A stretch of DNA of 64,000 nucleotides from Chryseobacterium capnotolerans (GCF_021278965.1 NZ_CP065589.1:2919001-2983000); one strand, 5' to 3'. Positions 43,956 to 54,642 are shown, counted from the stretch's first letter. Made by a program: numbers and translations. The notes: a model not told the origin generated them from the letters alone.

Positions 43956-44919
43956 TAATTCTTAGCTAATTTTACTTTAAGATTCTTAATCATATCTTTT
44001 GACATTTCGGAAATCCCGAAATCATAAGTCAGTCCCCAATCTTTTTAGCAACAGAATCATCAATAGAAGCTGGCCATGAATCTGCAATTGCCTGTCTGAA
44101 ATCTGGGTTATAATCAATACTGAAATCAGGGATTTCTTTCTTGATTTCTTCAGCCAATTCTTTTGGTGTAAATGACATTCCACCTAAATTATAAGATGAA
44201 CGAACGGTCAAACTTTCCTTCGGAGCATCCATTAATTTCAGGGTAGCGTTGATCGCATCATCCATATACAACATTGGCATTCCTGTATTCTCGGAAATAA
44301 AGCTTGTATACTTTCCGTCTTCAATTGCTTTATAGAAAATCTCAACAGCATAGTCAGTTGTTCCACCACCAGCCGGAGTCTTCCAAGAGATCAATCCAGG
44401 GTATCTGATACTTCTTACATCCACTCCATATTTGTCGAAGTAATATTCACACCACTTCTCCCCTGCCATCTTAGAAATTCCGTACACTGTTGTTGGATTC
44501 AGCACTACATCCTGCCCCACCTCGTGCTTTGGAATTCCTTTCCCAAACACTGCGATAGAACTTGGCCAAAAGATCTTTTTAAGAAGCCCTTCTTTCGCCA
44601 TTTCACAAAAATGAAGAAGAGGTTCAAGATTTAATTTCCAAGCGAAAATTGGCTGCTTTTCCGAAGTTCCGGATAAAAGGGAAGCAAGGTGATACACTGT
44701 AGTAATGTCATAGTCTTTTACGACCTGTCTCACTAATTGAGTATTGGTAACATCCATTCTCTCGTAATGACCCGCTGAAGTAATTCCTTCCTGCCATCTG
44801 TCCAGACCTGAAGCGACAACATTTTCCGCTCCGTGAATTTCAACAAGTCTATTGGTAAGTTCGGTACCGATTTGTCCCAAGGCACCTGTAATTAGTATTC
44901 TTTCCGTATAGGATTCCAT
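43956..44919 (-). CDS. NAD-dependent epimerase, L-threonine 3-dehydrogenase type (frameshifted as sequenced)
   Basis: Short-chain dehydrogenase fold. The Rossmann loop TGALGQIGTELTNRLVE (about 11-27), SSIAVFG and the catalytic Tyr-Lys pair in TTVYGISKMAGEKW (about 148-161) are clear, and VRSIRYPGLISWKTPAGGGT fits the SDR-type threonine dehydrogenases that form 2-amino-3-oxobutanoate. The frame as given ends at 44029. A sixth T in the run 44042-44046 restores DSVAKKDWGLTYDFGISEMS and ends at 43956, for 321 residues, the normal length. Confidence 0.88.
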
Positions 44920-45040
44920 TTTTCAGATTTTTTTAGAATTGTACAAAAGTAAAAAAACATGCCAACCATAATAATAAAGGTGAATTTAAAATGTATTCCC
45001 AAATTGCCATGAAAATTTTCTAAGTTAAATACTGAGAAAA

Positions 45041-45175
45041 GCGGGAAGCCTGAAGCTTGAAGAAGGAAGTTATTAAAGTCTTAAAACCCTGAAAAATCAA
45101 CAATATAACCTATGAGCACCCTTACATAGGTTATAAAACCAACAGAAACTTCCAGCTCCCCTCTTCCAGCTTCCC
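45041..45175. repeat. nested inverted repeat (MITE- or REP-like)
   Basis: Outer arms of about 29 bases, GGGAAGCCTGAAG...GGAAGTT (from 45043) and AACTTCC...CAGCTTCCC (to 45175), match at roughly 21 of 29 positions. Inside is a perfect 11-base hairpin, TATAACCTATG (45104-45114) with CATAGGTTATA (45125-45135). It carries no open frame. Confidence 0.7.
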
Positions 45176-45230
45176 AGCCCCCCCTCCTTACTTTCATTAT
45201 TCCAAATCAAGGTTATTGATCTAATTTCCA

Positions 45231-45238
45231 TATTTTTG
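45231..45238 (+). promoter_or_regulatory. -7 promoter element TATTTTTG before ggt
   Basis: Exact TAnnTTTG match 20 bases before the ggt ATG. Confidence 0.6.
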
Positions 45239-45258
45239 TTATAAGAAAAACAATCATT

Positions 45259-46947
45259 ATGAAGAAGATCTTAATTGCTTCGATTATATTGGCCAGCCAC
45301 CTTAGCTGGGCTCAGTTTACAGATATCAATATCATAAAGGAGGTAAAGGTTAAAAATAAAGGTGTAGTGGTATCCGCACATCCACTGGCAAGTGAAGCAG
45401 GCGCAAAGATCCTGAGAATGGGCGGAAACGCCTATGATGCTATTACAGCTACTCAATATGCATTAGCAGTAGTGTATCCGCAGGCAGGAAACATTGGTGG
45501 TGGCGGGTTTCTGGTAGGGGTAAAAAATAATGGTGAAAAATTCACTTTAGATTACCGGGAAACAGCTCCTAAAAAAGCTTCCAGAGACATGTATCTTGAT
45601 AAAAACGGTAAAGCCAACACTGATTTATCTCAAAACGGACGCCTGGCAGTAGGTATTCCCGGTAGTGTTGCAGGGTTCTTTGCTACGCTCAAATACTGTA
45701 AACTTCCAATGGAAAAAATCATTCAGCCCGCTATTGATCTTGCTGAACAGGGATTTGCGATTACTGAACAGGAAGCTGATATGCTTAACAACAATAAGGA
45801 ACATTTCAAGAAACATAATAAATCTGCTATTATTTTCGTGAAGGATGCTCCGTGGAAAGCTGGCGATCTTTTAATACAGAAAGATCTGGCAGAAACTTTA
45901 AAATTGATCCAAAAACTAGGCGCAAAAGGATTCTATGAAGGCAAAACAGCAGACCTTCTTATTTCTGAAATGAAAAAAGGAAACGGAATCATTACGCTGG
46001 AAGACCTTAAAAATTATAAGGTTGCAGAAAGAAAAGCCCTGGAGTTTGAGTATAAAGGAAACAATGTGGTATCAATGCCATTACCTTCCAGTGGAGGGTT
46101 ACTTCTTGCTCAGATGCTAAGAATGGCAAGCTTTGAAAATCTTGAAAAATATCAGCAAAACTCAGCACAGGCTGTCCAGATCATGACAGAGGCGGAAAGA
46201 AGAGCTTTTGCAGACAGAGCAGAATATATGGGTGACCCTGATTTTATTCAGGATAAAACTTCTTATTTGATCTCCGACGAATATTTAAAAGGCAGATGGA
46301 AAAGCTTCAGTTTTGATAAGGCTACTCCAAGTTCAGAAGTGGGAAAAATCATAGAACAACCTAAAGAATCTACCCAAACGACTCACATCTCAGTGCTTGA
46401 TAAGGATGGAAATGCCGCATCTGTAACTACTACCCTGAACGGATATTACGGAAGTAAGGTTTTGGTTTCCGGAGCAGGATTCTTCTTAAATAATGAAATG
46501 GATGATTTTTCCATCAAACCAGGAGTTCCGAATATGTTTGGAGCAGTAGGTGGAGAAGCCAATGCTATTCAGCCGAATAAAAGAATGCTTTCTTCCATGA
46601 CTCCTACCATTCTGCTTAAAAACGGAAAACCTTATATGGTAGTGGGAACTCCGGGAGGAACTACCATTCCGACCTCTGTATACCAATCTATCGTTAATGT
46701 AGTTGATTTCAAGCAAAATGCAAATATTGCAGTTAATGCTCCTAAATTCCATCATCAGTGGTTACCAGAAACCATAAAAGTGGAAAATAATTTCCCGGAA
46801 AGCACTATTGCTGAGCTGAAAAAGAAAAATTACACCTTCGAAAAGGTAAAACAGATCGGAAAAACAGAAGTGATCGTCCTTGATGAAAACGGAAATATCC
46901 ATGCTGTGGCGGACGGACGTGGAGACGATTCTGTAGCAGTAGAATAG
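45259..46947 (+). CDS. ggt: gamma-glutamyltranspeptidase
   Basis: 562 residues with a signal peptide (MKKILIASIILASHLSWAQ), so periplasmic or secreted. The N-terminal nucleophile lies in the processing motif ESTQTTHISVLDKDGNAAS, where the second Thr of QTTH (about residue 377) becomes the start of the small subunit. GNIGGGGFLVG, DYRETAP, and the small-subunit PTILLKNGKPYMVVGTPGG stretch (in two parts, GTPGGTTIPTS) are also typical. It cleaves glutathione and other gamma-glutamyl compounds. A strong terminator follows. Confidence 0.96.
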   Translation: MKKILIASIILASHLSWAQFTDINIIKEVKVKNKGVVVSAHPLASEAGAKILRMGGNAYDAITATQYALAVVYPQAGNIGGGGFLVGVKNNGEKFTLDYRETAPKKASRDMYLDKNGKANTDLSQNGRLAVGIPGSVAGFFATLKYCKLPMEKIIQPAIDLAEQGFAITEQEADMLNNNKEHFKKHNKSAIIFVKDAPWKAGDLLIQKDLAETLKLIQKLGAKGFYEGKTADLLISEMKKGNGIITLEDLKNYKVAERKALEFEYKGNNVVSMPLPSSGGLLLAQMLRMASFENLEKYQQNSAQAVQIMTEAERRAFADRAEYMGDPDFIQDKTSYLISDEYLKGRWKSFSFDKATPSSEVGKIIEQPKESTQTTHISVLDKDGNAASVTTTLNGYYGSKVLVSGAGFFLNNEMDDFSIKPGVPNMFGAVGGEANAIQPNKRMLSSMTPTILLKNGKPYMVVGTPGGTTIPTSVYQSIVNVVDFKQNANIAVNAPKFHHQWLPETIKVENNFPESTIAELKKKNYTFEKVKQIGKTEVIVLDENGNIHAVADGRGDDSVAVE

Positions 46948-46970
46948 ATACTTACCTTGCAAGTCCTATA

Positions 46971-47027
46971 ACTTCGGCTTCATTCTGTACACGATTTTAT
47001 CTGCAGAATGAAGCCGAAGTCTTTTTT
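46971..47027 (+). terminator. terminator of ggt
   Basis: ACTTCGGCTTCATTCTG and CAGAATGAAGCCGAAGT form a 17-bp perfect stem with a loop of about 16 bases, followed by CTTTTTT. Confidence 0.9.
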
Positions 47028-47132
47028 ACCCCCCTCTAAACCTAAAGCAACAGATTAATTTCCATGACTTTTGTCAGTTTTTAAGATGAAATTTCTTAAT
47101 TTTCGCCCTTAAAAAAACAAAACGACTGTTCA

Positions 47133-48414
47133 TTGAAAGCAAAAAAAAATATACAATCAGCTTTATTTTCAGGTGATCATTGCAATAACTGCAGGTATTC
47201 TCCTTGGAAACTTTTACCCCGAACTGGGAGAAAAAATGAAGCCTTTAGGGGACGGCTTTATCAAATTGGTAAAAATGATCATTGCCCCGGTCATTTTCAT
47301 AACACTTACTCTGGGAATTGCCCACATGACTGATCTAAAAAAGGTAGGAAGAATTGCCGTAAAAGCCATGATTTATTTCTTCACCTTCTCTACCCTGGCT
47401 CTTATCATTGGTTTGGTAGTTGGAAATCTCTTACAGCCAGGCCATGGTTTAAATATTGATCCTTCTACTCTTACCGGAAATGTATCAGAATATCAGGAGA
47501 AAGCTCACGAGTCTACGCTGACAGGATTCATTATGAATATAATTCCTGAAACACTTTTCAGTCCATTGGTAGGTGACAATATTCTTCAGGTACTTCTTGT
47601 TGCAATTTTAATGGGAGTTGCATTGGTTTTAACAAAGGAAAAAAGTCAGAAAGTAACCGGTTTTCTTCAGGATTTGTCTGCTCCTATATTCAAGATTGTT
47701 CATATTCTGATGAAGCTTGCGCCAATAGGTGCTTTTGGTGCTATGGCATTTACCATAGGAAAATATGGTCTTCATTCTGTACTGAATCTTATATTCCTTG
47801 TTGCTACATTCTATATTACCTCTTTTCTTTTTGTTGTTTTAGTATTAGGAGCAGTAGCCTGGTATAATGGATTCAGCATTTTTAAACTGTTATTTTACCT
47901 TAAAGAAGAGCTTCTTTTAGTGTTAGGAACCAGTTCTTCAGAATCTGCACTTCCGGGAATTATGGAGAAAATGGAAAAAGCTGGCTGTTCGCGAACCATA
48001 GTTGGGCTTGTAGTTCCTACCGGATATTCTTTTAACCTTGATGGCACTAATATTTATATGACTCTCGCCTCTCTGTTTATAGCTCAAGCCCTCAATATTC
48101 ATCTTCCTATTGAAAAGCAACTCATGCTTCTTTTGGTGGCAATGTTGAGTTCAAAAGGTGCAGCAGGTGTTACTGGTGCAGGTTTCGTAACATTGGCAGC
48201 AACTTTAGCAGTAGTTCCGGAAATTCCAATTGCGGGAATGACCTTAATTCTTGGAATTGATAAATTTATGAGTGAATGCCGTGCCTTAACAAATGTTATC
48301 GGGAACTCTGTAGCCACTGTAGTAGTAGCTAATTGGGAGAAACAACTGGATAAGGAACAGCTAAAATATTGTCTGGATAATCCTCATGTGATTGAGAAAC
48401 AACTGGAGCAGTAA
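47133..48414 (+). CDS. dicarboxylate/amino acid:cation symporter (frameshifted near its start)
   Basis: DAACS-family (GltP/DctA-like) inner-membrane carrier. Motifs: [20 protein letters not shown] (about 31-50), [15 protein letters not shown], the NxxDGT-type signature [12 protein letters not shown] (about 300) and [19 protein letters not shown] (about 340-358). Read from GTG at 47173 it lacks its first helix start. One fewer A in the nine-A run at 47141-47149 gives, from TTG at 47133, a start of [20 protein letters not shown] and 427 residues, the usual length. The ion and substrate are not fixed by sequence. Confidence 0.92.
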
Positions 48415-48506
48415 TCTTGACAATAATGAATGTCAGTGATCAATTTTGCTTTGCAAGTGAATAGTGAATAAAAAGTGTATACTCTACATTCAGTAAATCT
48501 TGAACC

Positions 48507-49359
48507 TTATATCAAAATATTCAAGCTAGCTGGCTGTACTTTTACATGGATTGGTGATTCTATTTTATTAAATTCTCCATCCAAGTGCCAGTTTTTGGTA
48601 TTGACTTTAAATGAAATTTCTGAAACAGGAAGATATGTGACGTATTCATCATCTTTTAATCTCTTGGTAAACATTCTGAAAGCAAACAATGCGGAATAAG
48701 TCAGTGGGAATTTTTTTCACCAATACCATATCTACCAATCCATCACTTTTGCTTGCTTGCGGTGCAATATAGGCGTTATTCCCAAATTGGCGGGTATTGG
48801 CAATATTCAGCATCAGGTATCTTCCATTGTACTGTTTGTATTCTTCATCAAAAAAAGTAACCTTGATAGGTCTATAGTTGAAGAACGTTTTCAATGAAAC
48901 TTTGATATAGTTTTTGAAACCGCGACTGGTTTTTTCAAACTCTTTAACTACTTTTCCGTCAAATCCTGTTCCTGAAACATTGATGGAAAGTCTTTCGTTA
49001 ACCGTAAAAGTATCAATTTTCCTGGACTGCTTAGCCTTTATTTTTTCTAAAAGCTCGTCCAGATTCTTACTGAAACGGGTTTCATTGGAAAATCCATTTC
49101 CTGAGCCTGCCGGAAAGATTGCCAATATTTTATCTGTAGAAATCAAATTCTTAGCTACGGTGGAAATAGTTCCATCGCCTCCGATTGCAACAAAAATATC
49201 TACCTCATTAAAATGTGTTTTGATAAATTCGTCTGTTCCGGGAATAGATTCGGAGACATAATACAAAGGATTACCGACCTTATTTTTAAGTTCATTCAAA
49301 AACGGCTGATAATTCTTTTTGGCCGAAAAAGGATTGATGATAAAAGCTACTTTTTCCAT
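48507..49359 (-). CDS. diacylglycerol kinase-family lipid kinase (frameshifted as sequenced)
   Basis: Two frames (49359 to 48649, then the frame ending at 48507) join to about 284 residues, the usual DagK/YegS length. The catalytic domain has FIINPFSAKKN (about 7-17), the ATP loop VAIGGDGTISTVAKNL (about 57-72) and IFPAGSGNGFSNET (about 81-94). The break is at seven T on the plus strand (48711-48717); six restores VLVKKFPLTYSALFAFRMFT and the C-terminal beta domain ending ASLNILI. It phosphorylates diacylglycerol or related lipids at the membrane. Confidence 0.9.
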
Positions 49360-49375
49360 TACCGCAAAAATAGAA

Positions 49376-49401
49376 AATGCTTCCTGAACCCGGAAGCATT
49401 A
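49376..49401 (-). terminator. terminator of the DUF3298 lipoprotein gene
   Basis: AATGCTTCC and GGAAGCATT pair around seven bases; the leftward transcript then reads TTTTCTATTTTT. It starts 3 bases after the stop codon. Confidence 0.75.
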
Positions 49402-49403
49402 AG

Positions 49404-50231
49404 TTATTTAATTTTCATTCTTTCTTTAAATTCTGCATTTAAAGTCCCTTTCAGCTCTTCCCATGAAATAGGAATCGTGATATCTCCTGCTGCAAATGCC
49501 GCAATTTCATAGGGACTGTAGTGAAAATACAGATTTTTATCATCAAAATAGAAGTTGTCTGAAGCAGGAATCTTTTCAACCAACAACATTTCAGAATTTT
49601 TTACACTTCCGTCCCCATCCATTGTCCCGCTGTTGATATTATCTATATTTTTCATCAACATGGCTTCAAGTTTACTTTTTGGGGTAGAGGTAATATCCTT
49701 TAGTTCTAGTTTTTTATTGTTTTTAAGATCAAAGATCCTCTCAGAAAACCCATAATTATCATGCGCTCCTCCTTCATAGCCGCTTCCTGTATACTGAATA
49801 TGAAGATATCCATTGGTATTGGATACAAGATTCATATGAGAACTTGAGTACCAATCCTGAGCATACGTAATGTCTGAGGCCCAATCTTTACTATCATTTT
49901 TTACAGAGCTGAAATAATTATTCTTTTCACTCTCCAGATAAGCTTGCAATCCGGCCTTGGAAAAATCTTTTATTTTATCATTCTGAAAATAGATACTATC
50001 TAGCAGCGTTTTATCTTTTATGGTAGGAAATACCAATAATTTGGAGGTATAGGCAAGTTTTAATGAATCCGTAATTTTTGTAGAATCTTTTACTATTACT
50101 GAATCTACCGCAAATTCTTCAGGCTTTTTATTTTCCGTTTTCTCTGTTGATGTTTCTGCTGTTTCATTTTTCTTACAGGCAGTAAAAACAAAGAATGAAG
50201 AAAGTGCAAGAACGGCAATCGTATTTTTCAT
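49404..50231 (-). CDS. DUF3298/RsiV-type lipoprotein
   Basis: 275 residues with a lipoprotein signal (MKNTIAVLALSSFFVFTACKK, lipobox Cys 19), read as MKNTIAVLALSSFFVFTA then CKK. A Thr/Glu/Lys-rich linker follows. The C-terminal region holds YTGSGYEGGAHDNYGFSERIF, here in parts GSGYEGGAHDNYG, and YFHYSPYEIAAFAAGDITIP, the DUF3298 signature shared with RsiV and PdaC. RsiV is a lysozyme-binding anti-sigma factor, but this protein has no anti-sigma domain. A peptidoglycan- or ligand-binding envelope lipoprotein is inferred. Confidence 0.85.
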   Translation of the reverse strand: MKNTIAVLALSSFFVFTACKKNETAETSTEKTENKKPEEFAVDSVIVKDSTKITDSLKLAYTSKLLVFPTIKDKTLLDSIYFQNDKIKDFSKAGLQAYLESEKNNYFSSVKNDSKDWASDITYAQDWYSSSHMNLVSNTNGYLHIQYTGSGYEGGAHDNYGFSERIFDLKNNKKLELKDITSTPKSKLEAMLMKNIDNINSGTMDGDGSVKNSEMLLVEKIPASDNFYFDDKNLYFHYSPYEIAAFAAGDITIPISWEELKGTLNAEFKERMKIK

Positions 50232-50255
50232 AATTTTAATTTTTGATATTTAATA

Positions 50256-50290
50256 CAAAAACCATTCAAAAGATGAATGGTTTTAAAAAA
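50256..50290 (-). terminator. terminator after the first DUF3857 gene
   Basis: AAAAACCATTCA and TGAATGGTTTT pair around AAAGA; in the leftward transcript it is about 43 bases past the stop at 50333. Confidence 0.75.
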
Positions 50291-50332
50291 TTTATTCAAA
50301 AAAATAAAATTACGCTTACAAACAACGCACAA

Positions 50333-52264
50333 TTATTTCTTTACTAAGCTGATAACCTGATTTTCATGTTTGGAAGCAACGTTCCAGATTTGTTTGAATG
50401 CCGGGTAATATTCTTTTGGATAATCGGCACTGGACACTTTTGTAGTGGAAGTTATTTCGAGTTTATTTCCTTTTTGTTCGATGTTGTAACTGTATGCAAT
50501 CTCCTTATCTTCTGTTACAATTTTTTTGTTCTTTGGCATTTCTTCAATGATATATCCTTCAGGAATTTCAAGGGTCACTTTTTTAACTTTTGTAGTAGGT
50601 GCACCAAAATCAATAGGATACTTTCGAGCTTCTGTCTGATCAAATTCATTAGAAGTCTTGCTTAAAAATAGCATTGGATTAATGATTAGCTTCTTTCCTA
50701 CTCTATCTATTAAGTTGGATGATGAAAATTTCATCGTACTTTCAAACGCTCCATTATCTAATACTTTAGAATCAATTCCTGTAAAATCTATCGAATAATT
50801 TTCTTTATACTGTTTTTTATATTTTTCAGGATTTTCATCATAGCTATCTTTTACATACATGGCAAAGGTTCCTGTATCTTTATCGGAATAAGATCCGGAA
50901 ATACTGCCATCATCGTTAAGTTTAGCATCCACTGTCAGAAATGTACTGCTTTGCTTCATATTCTGCAGCTGGATCTGTACAGCCTTTGTTTTAGTTAACA
51001 AAATCCCATACTGATTCCAGTCTCTCAAAGGAAGTTCGTCCATAGAAGATTGTTTGGAAGTAGCATCATAAGTATGATAGTTCCCACTTATATCTACTGA
51101 TGCCAGCACATTATTCATATTGGAAACATTAGGGGAAGCCAGATTAATCAATCCGTTATCGACCGTAGAGATCACCATCGGATCTGCTTTTAGACCTGCC
51201 TCACGGAGAAGCATGACAAGGAAAAGATTAATTTCTGCAGAGTTTCCTGTTTTAGTCTCCAGCATCTTTTTGATTCCATCATCAGTGTAAATTCCCCTTC
51301 CTTTATTCCATGTAAATGTTTTTTGAACATAAGAAAATATAGCATTGGCTTTTTCAAAATCAGATTTCATTTCCAAAACACCTGCCGGCATATTATCCTT
51401 TGCCAATCTCGTTTTCTTTAATTCATCACCAAACCCCTCACTTTCATAAAGACTTTTACTGATCTGATCCCAAGAGGAAGAATACAGCTTAAGCTCTCTA
51501 AAATAGGTAGAATGAAGCTCTGCACTTATTTTTGTTCTAAAGTTTCTGTCATTTCTAACAAATTTTTCCGGTTTGAATCCTTTTACGTTTTCAAATCCAA
51601 ATCTATATACTTTGTATTGTCCACTTGCAAAACTTTTCTCTTCCACCATTCTATACTTAGGCATCAGACTTCCTGTATAGTTAATATTATACGAAATACT
51701 AATGGGTGCATCAAATACATACTCTGTATAAAGAGATGGCGTATCTGTTTCAATTAAAACCTCCGGAATCATGTATATAAATGGTGATAGTATTTCATAT
51801 TGATATTCGATTACTGAGCCATTTTTTACATTAGGAAAGGCAAACTTATTGACATTTACATATTTACTTTCCTTACTTTTATATTGTGAGCTTTTCTCAA
51901 CTTTTAAAGGAATGGTTTTTCCATCTTCCAGATTGTAGGTGAAAGCCTTAAACTTCCCCAATGTTTCTCTGGATGTACTTGTCTGATAAAGGGGAATTTC
52001 CAGATTCAGCCAATCTTCAGCCTTATCTTTGTCGTAGATTTTTACTCTGTAAAAGTATTTTTTAGCAAACTCTCCTGAGCCGGCATCCACTATAAAATGG
52101 ACAGATTTATACAAAATTTCCGCAGGGGCATTTTCATCTAATAATGATTTAGGCTTCGAAAGATCTGCATCAGAAAATTTTGGAGGGTCCAAGAACTCAT
52201 GCTTCTGAGCCTTAAGCATCATTACATTTGCTGAACATATCAGTACTAATATTATTTTTTTCAT
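50333..52264 (-). CDS. DUF3857/transglutaminase-like secreted protein
   Basis: 643 residues with a signal peptide (MKKIILVLICSANVMMLKAQ). The DUF3857 region is about 55-210 (KYFYRVKIYDKDKAEDWL; GSVIEYQYEILSPFIYMIPE, about 132-151). A transglutaminase-like domain follows at about 300-400 (TFTWNKGRGIYTDDGIKKML, KTGNSAEINLFLVMLLREAG), in which the usual catalytic Cys position reads Ser (TGNSAEIN), so it is probably not a working transglutaminase. A C-terminal DUF3858-type beta domain ends it. It is 3 bases downstream of a homologous gene and likely co-transcribed. Confidence 0.88.
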   Translation of the reverse strand: MKKIILVLICSANVMMLKAQKHEFLDPPKFSDADLSKPKSLLDENAPAEILYKSVHFIVDAGSGEFAKKYFYRVKIYDKDKAEDWLNLEIPLYQTSTSRETLGKFKAFTYNLEDGKTIPLKVEKSSQYKSKESKYVNVNKFAFPNVKNGSVIEYQYEILSPFIYMIPEVLIETDTPSLYTEYVFDAPISISYNINYTGSLMPKYRMVEEKSFASGQYKVYRFGFENVKGFKPEKFVRNDRNFRTKISAELHSTYFRELKLYSSSWDQISKSLYESEGFGDELKKTRLAKDNMPAGVLEMKSDFEKANAIFSYVQKTFTWNKGRGIYTDDGIKKMLETKTGNSAEINLFLVMLLREAGLKADPMVISTVDNGLINLASPNVSNMNNVLASVDISGNYHTYDATSKQSSMDELPLRDWNQYGILLTKTKAVQIQLQNMKQSSTFLTVDAKLNDDGSISGSYSDKDTGTFAMYVKDSYDENPEKYKKQYKENYSIDFTGIDSKVLDNGAFESTMKFSSSNLIDRVGKKLIINPMLFLSKTSNEFDQTEARKYPIDFGAPTTKVKKVTLEIPEGYIIEEMPKNKKIVTEDKEIAYSYNIEQKGNKLEITSTTKVSSADYPKEYYPAFKQIWNVASKHENQVISLVKK

Positions 52265-52266
52265 CT

Positions 52267-54158
52267 TTATATTTTTGTGATTAAAATTTTTGAATTATCC
52301 ATGTTTATGATCTTTTTCCTGAACCCTACATAATCATTGTATCTCTCTTTGGGGAAAGTTCCTTTATTGATCAGCATTTTTCGGGTCACTTTTATTCCGT
52401 CACCATTTTTAACAAAACTTAGCTTATAATTGCCAAATTCGGAGTTTATATTGACATCATCAGGGGTTTCATCAGTTTTATAACCTTTAGGTATAATAAA
52501 ACTGATTTCATATTCATCCTCAAAAGACTGTCTGACCTCAAAAGGAAGTTCGCGGTTTTCATCTGTTTTGTAAACACCATCTGACGAAATAGGAACAGCT
52601 CTGAAAATGAGACTATTTCCTGCATTCTTGCAATAATTATGGGTTTTAAAATCTAAATCATAGGTAATGACAGCTTTATCTTTATCATTGACAAAGTTTT
52701 TCATTTCAACTTTTTCAAAGTTTAAAACATCAAACCTTTTTTTAATGGCATCATTCTTTTCTTTTGGATTAAGATTTGCCAAACCTAGGTTATAATCGTA
52801 TTGATTTCCTGTGTAGAAAAAATTCCCTTCACCGGTAATACTGTTATCTTCACCAATCTTTATTTTCAGATTTTGTTTTTCTCTATTTTGATCTGCCGAA
52901 TAGGTAGGAGTATTAATCAATTCTATCCCGTTTTTCTTTACAGAAAGCACATTCCTATCTGTGGTACTAGATCCTAAATGATTAAATGCTATCTGTTGTG
53001 ATGTATTTTCAAGCCAGATATTTCCATTTTCTGTAGGTATCATTAAAATAGCATGGTTCCCGCCCATTTTAGGAAAGTCGGGATCAAAAGAAACCTGAGA
53101 AGGTCCTGAATTGATCACGCAATAATAGGAAGGTATTCCTGCTTCATTCAACAAGGTTTTCATATAATTGGTAAGACCTTTACAATCACCATATCCTTTT
53201 TGTGCACTTCATCCGGCATCATAGGAAGCCAGCCGCCAATTCCCAATCCTACATAGATGTATCTGGTTTTGGTCTGCATGTACTGATAAATTTTCTTTAC
53301 CTTTTCTTCTACAGAACCCTGAAGTTGTAAAGCAGCAACTTCAGCCTTAATTTCAGGAGTAGATACAGCTGCTGGTTCAATCAAATTATTATAATACCAA
53401 GTACCAAAATCTGTCCAGTTATTTAAAGTACCTTGTTTTCCAGCAAGGTTGAACTTTTTAAGAGCAAAACTTACTTTGGGTAATATTTTAACTGGCTCCG
53501 GAATCATTGAAACATCATCTATTGCCGGAACATTTTTATAAGAATATGTTTTTTCATTTCCAGTCCCTCCTTCAATTACGGAAGCATAATTATATTTAGA
53601 AGGATAAACTTTAGTTCGTAGATCAATTCCTGAGGTATTGACAATTTTCATCTGTGATTCTTCCAAAGATGTATTGGTTGAATAAAATGGTAGGAAATCA
53701 GGAATAAAAATAGTGTTCTTATCTTCAGACTGATATGAAAAATCAATGGTATAAGGATATTGAACTGAATTATATAATAGGACCATTACCCTGTTATCAG
53801 AATAAAAGACTCCTTGTGTATTATTGGCAAAATCACTGAAATCTGATTTGGAATAACTTTTTATCTTCTTTCCAAATTCATCATAAATGATCACCTTCAC
53901 ATCAGAAATACTTCTTGCTTTATCATAAGGAATATAAGCAATAGCTTTTTCACTGCCATCTTTATTTAAAACTGTGGTTACAGTGTTGTATTGGTATTTT
54001 ATTTCATCAATTTTATTAATCTGAACTGTTGTTAGATCTTTTCTGATGACTGCATTAGCATTTTTCTTTAAATTTTCTGGAATTGAAGATACCGGATAGA
54101 TTTGGGCAAAGTATAGTGAGGCTGTAGACAATGCCCCAAGAAATAATATTTTCATCAT
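52267..54158 (-). CDS. DUF3857/transglutaminase secreted protein (frameshifted as sequenced)
   Basis: Two frames (53160-54197 and 52267-53163) join to about 630 residues. I start at the ATG at 54158 (MMKILFLGALSTASLYFAQ), which gives a signal peptide; the earlier start adds 13 odd residues. DUF3857 (about 45-220) precedes a transglutaminase core with YIYVGLGIGGWLPMMPDEVH, then the catalytic Cys in KKGYGDCKGLTNYM, and a His in GGNHAILMI. The break is at five T (53197-53201); a sixth restores the Cys motif. Unlike its neighbour downstream, it keeps the catalytic Cys. Confidence 0.87.
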
Positions 54159-54642
54159 GATTATTACAATTGGACAAAAATAATAAAATCTTAACAAATG
54201 TTAAATAAAACTTAAAAAAATAGCATTTAAAAAAGCAATCCTATTCTATAATCAATCTACCAATCTAATTTACAATATTTTATAAATTAAAATTCCCGGA
54301 TTAATGAAATAATAAAGACTCCACTATGTGGAGCCTTAGTTAATATTTAAAAGCACTATCCTAAATCTACCTTAATATAAGGCTCTAAATAATCAAAAGT
54401 TATATTCTATACAAACAAAAATGACGGTTTGAATGTATATTCCTTTTCAATCATTTTAAGATTAAAATAGGGAAATGAAACGGCAGGTTTCATATTGTCT
54501 GTATTACCAAAATTAAGATAAATAGCTATTAGTGTAATTCAAAATCTATAGAATTAATTAAACAGAAGAGTACAATTAATTCTACACGCCATTCTAATAT
54601 CAAATAAAAAGACTCCATTTCTGAAGTCTTTTCTATTTTATT
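54159..54642. other. spacer of 484 bases with a hairpin and a possible gene remnant
   Basis: AT-rich. On the minus strand a small frame, 54407-54493, encodes 28 residues (MKPAVSFPYFNLKMIEKEY and on), and after its stop the same frame continues NITFDYLEPYIKVDLG, which looks like the decayed end of a longer gene. Leftward of it, GGCTCCACATAGTGGAGTC (complement of 54317-54335) is a hairpin followed by TTTATTATTT, a plausible terminator for such a gene or a small RNA. I cannot assign it. Confidence 0.4.
54606..54633 (-). terminator. terminator of the DUF5684-like gene
   Basis: AAAAAGACT and AGTCTTTT pair with a partly complementary inner stem (CCATTTCTGA region), 10 bases after the stop in the leftward direction. 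Confidence 0.65.

Larger units (their letters stand above)
44920..45258. other. spacer upstream of ggt with large imperfect hairpin
   Basis: 339 bases between divergent genes. It holds a long inverted repeat (45041-45175), described separately, and the ggt -7 element at 45231-45238. Nothing coding is seen. Confidence 0.5.

Noticed and set aside
48475..48699. Plus-strand open frame over the end of the lipid kinase gene
   Set aside because: It is antisense to the conserved C-terminal domain of the kinase, with no own promoter or family motif.
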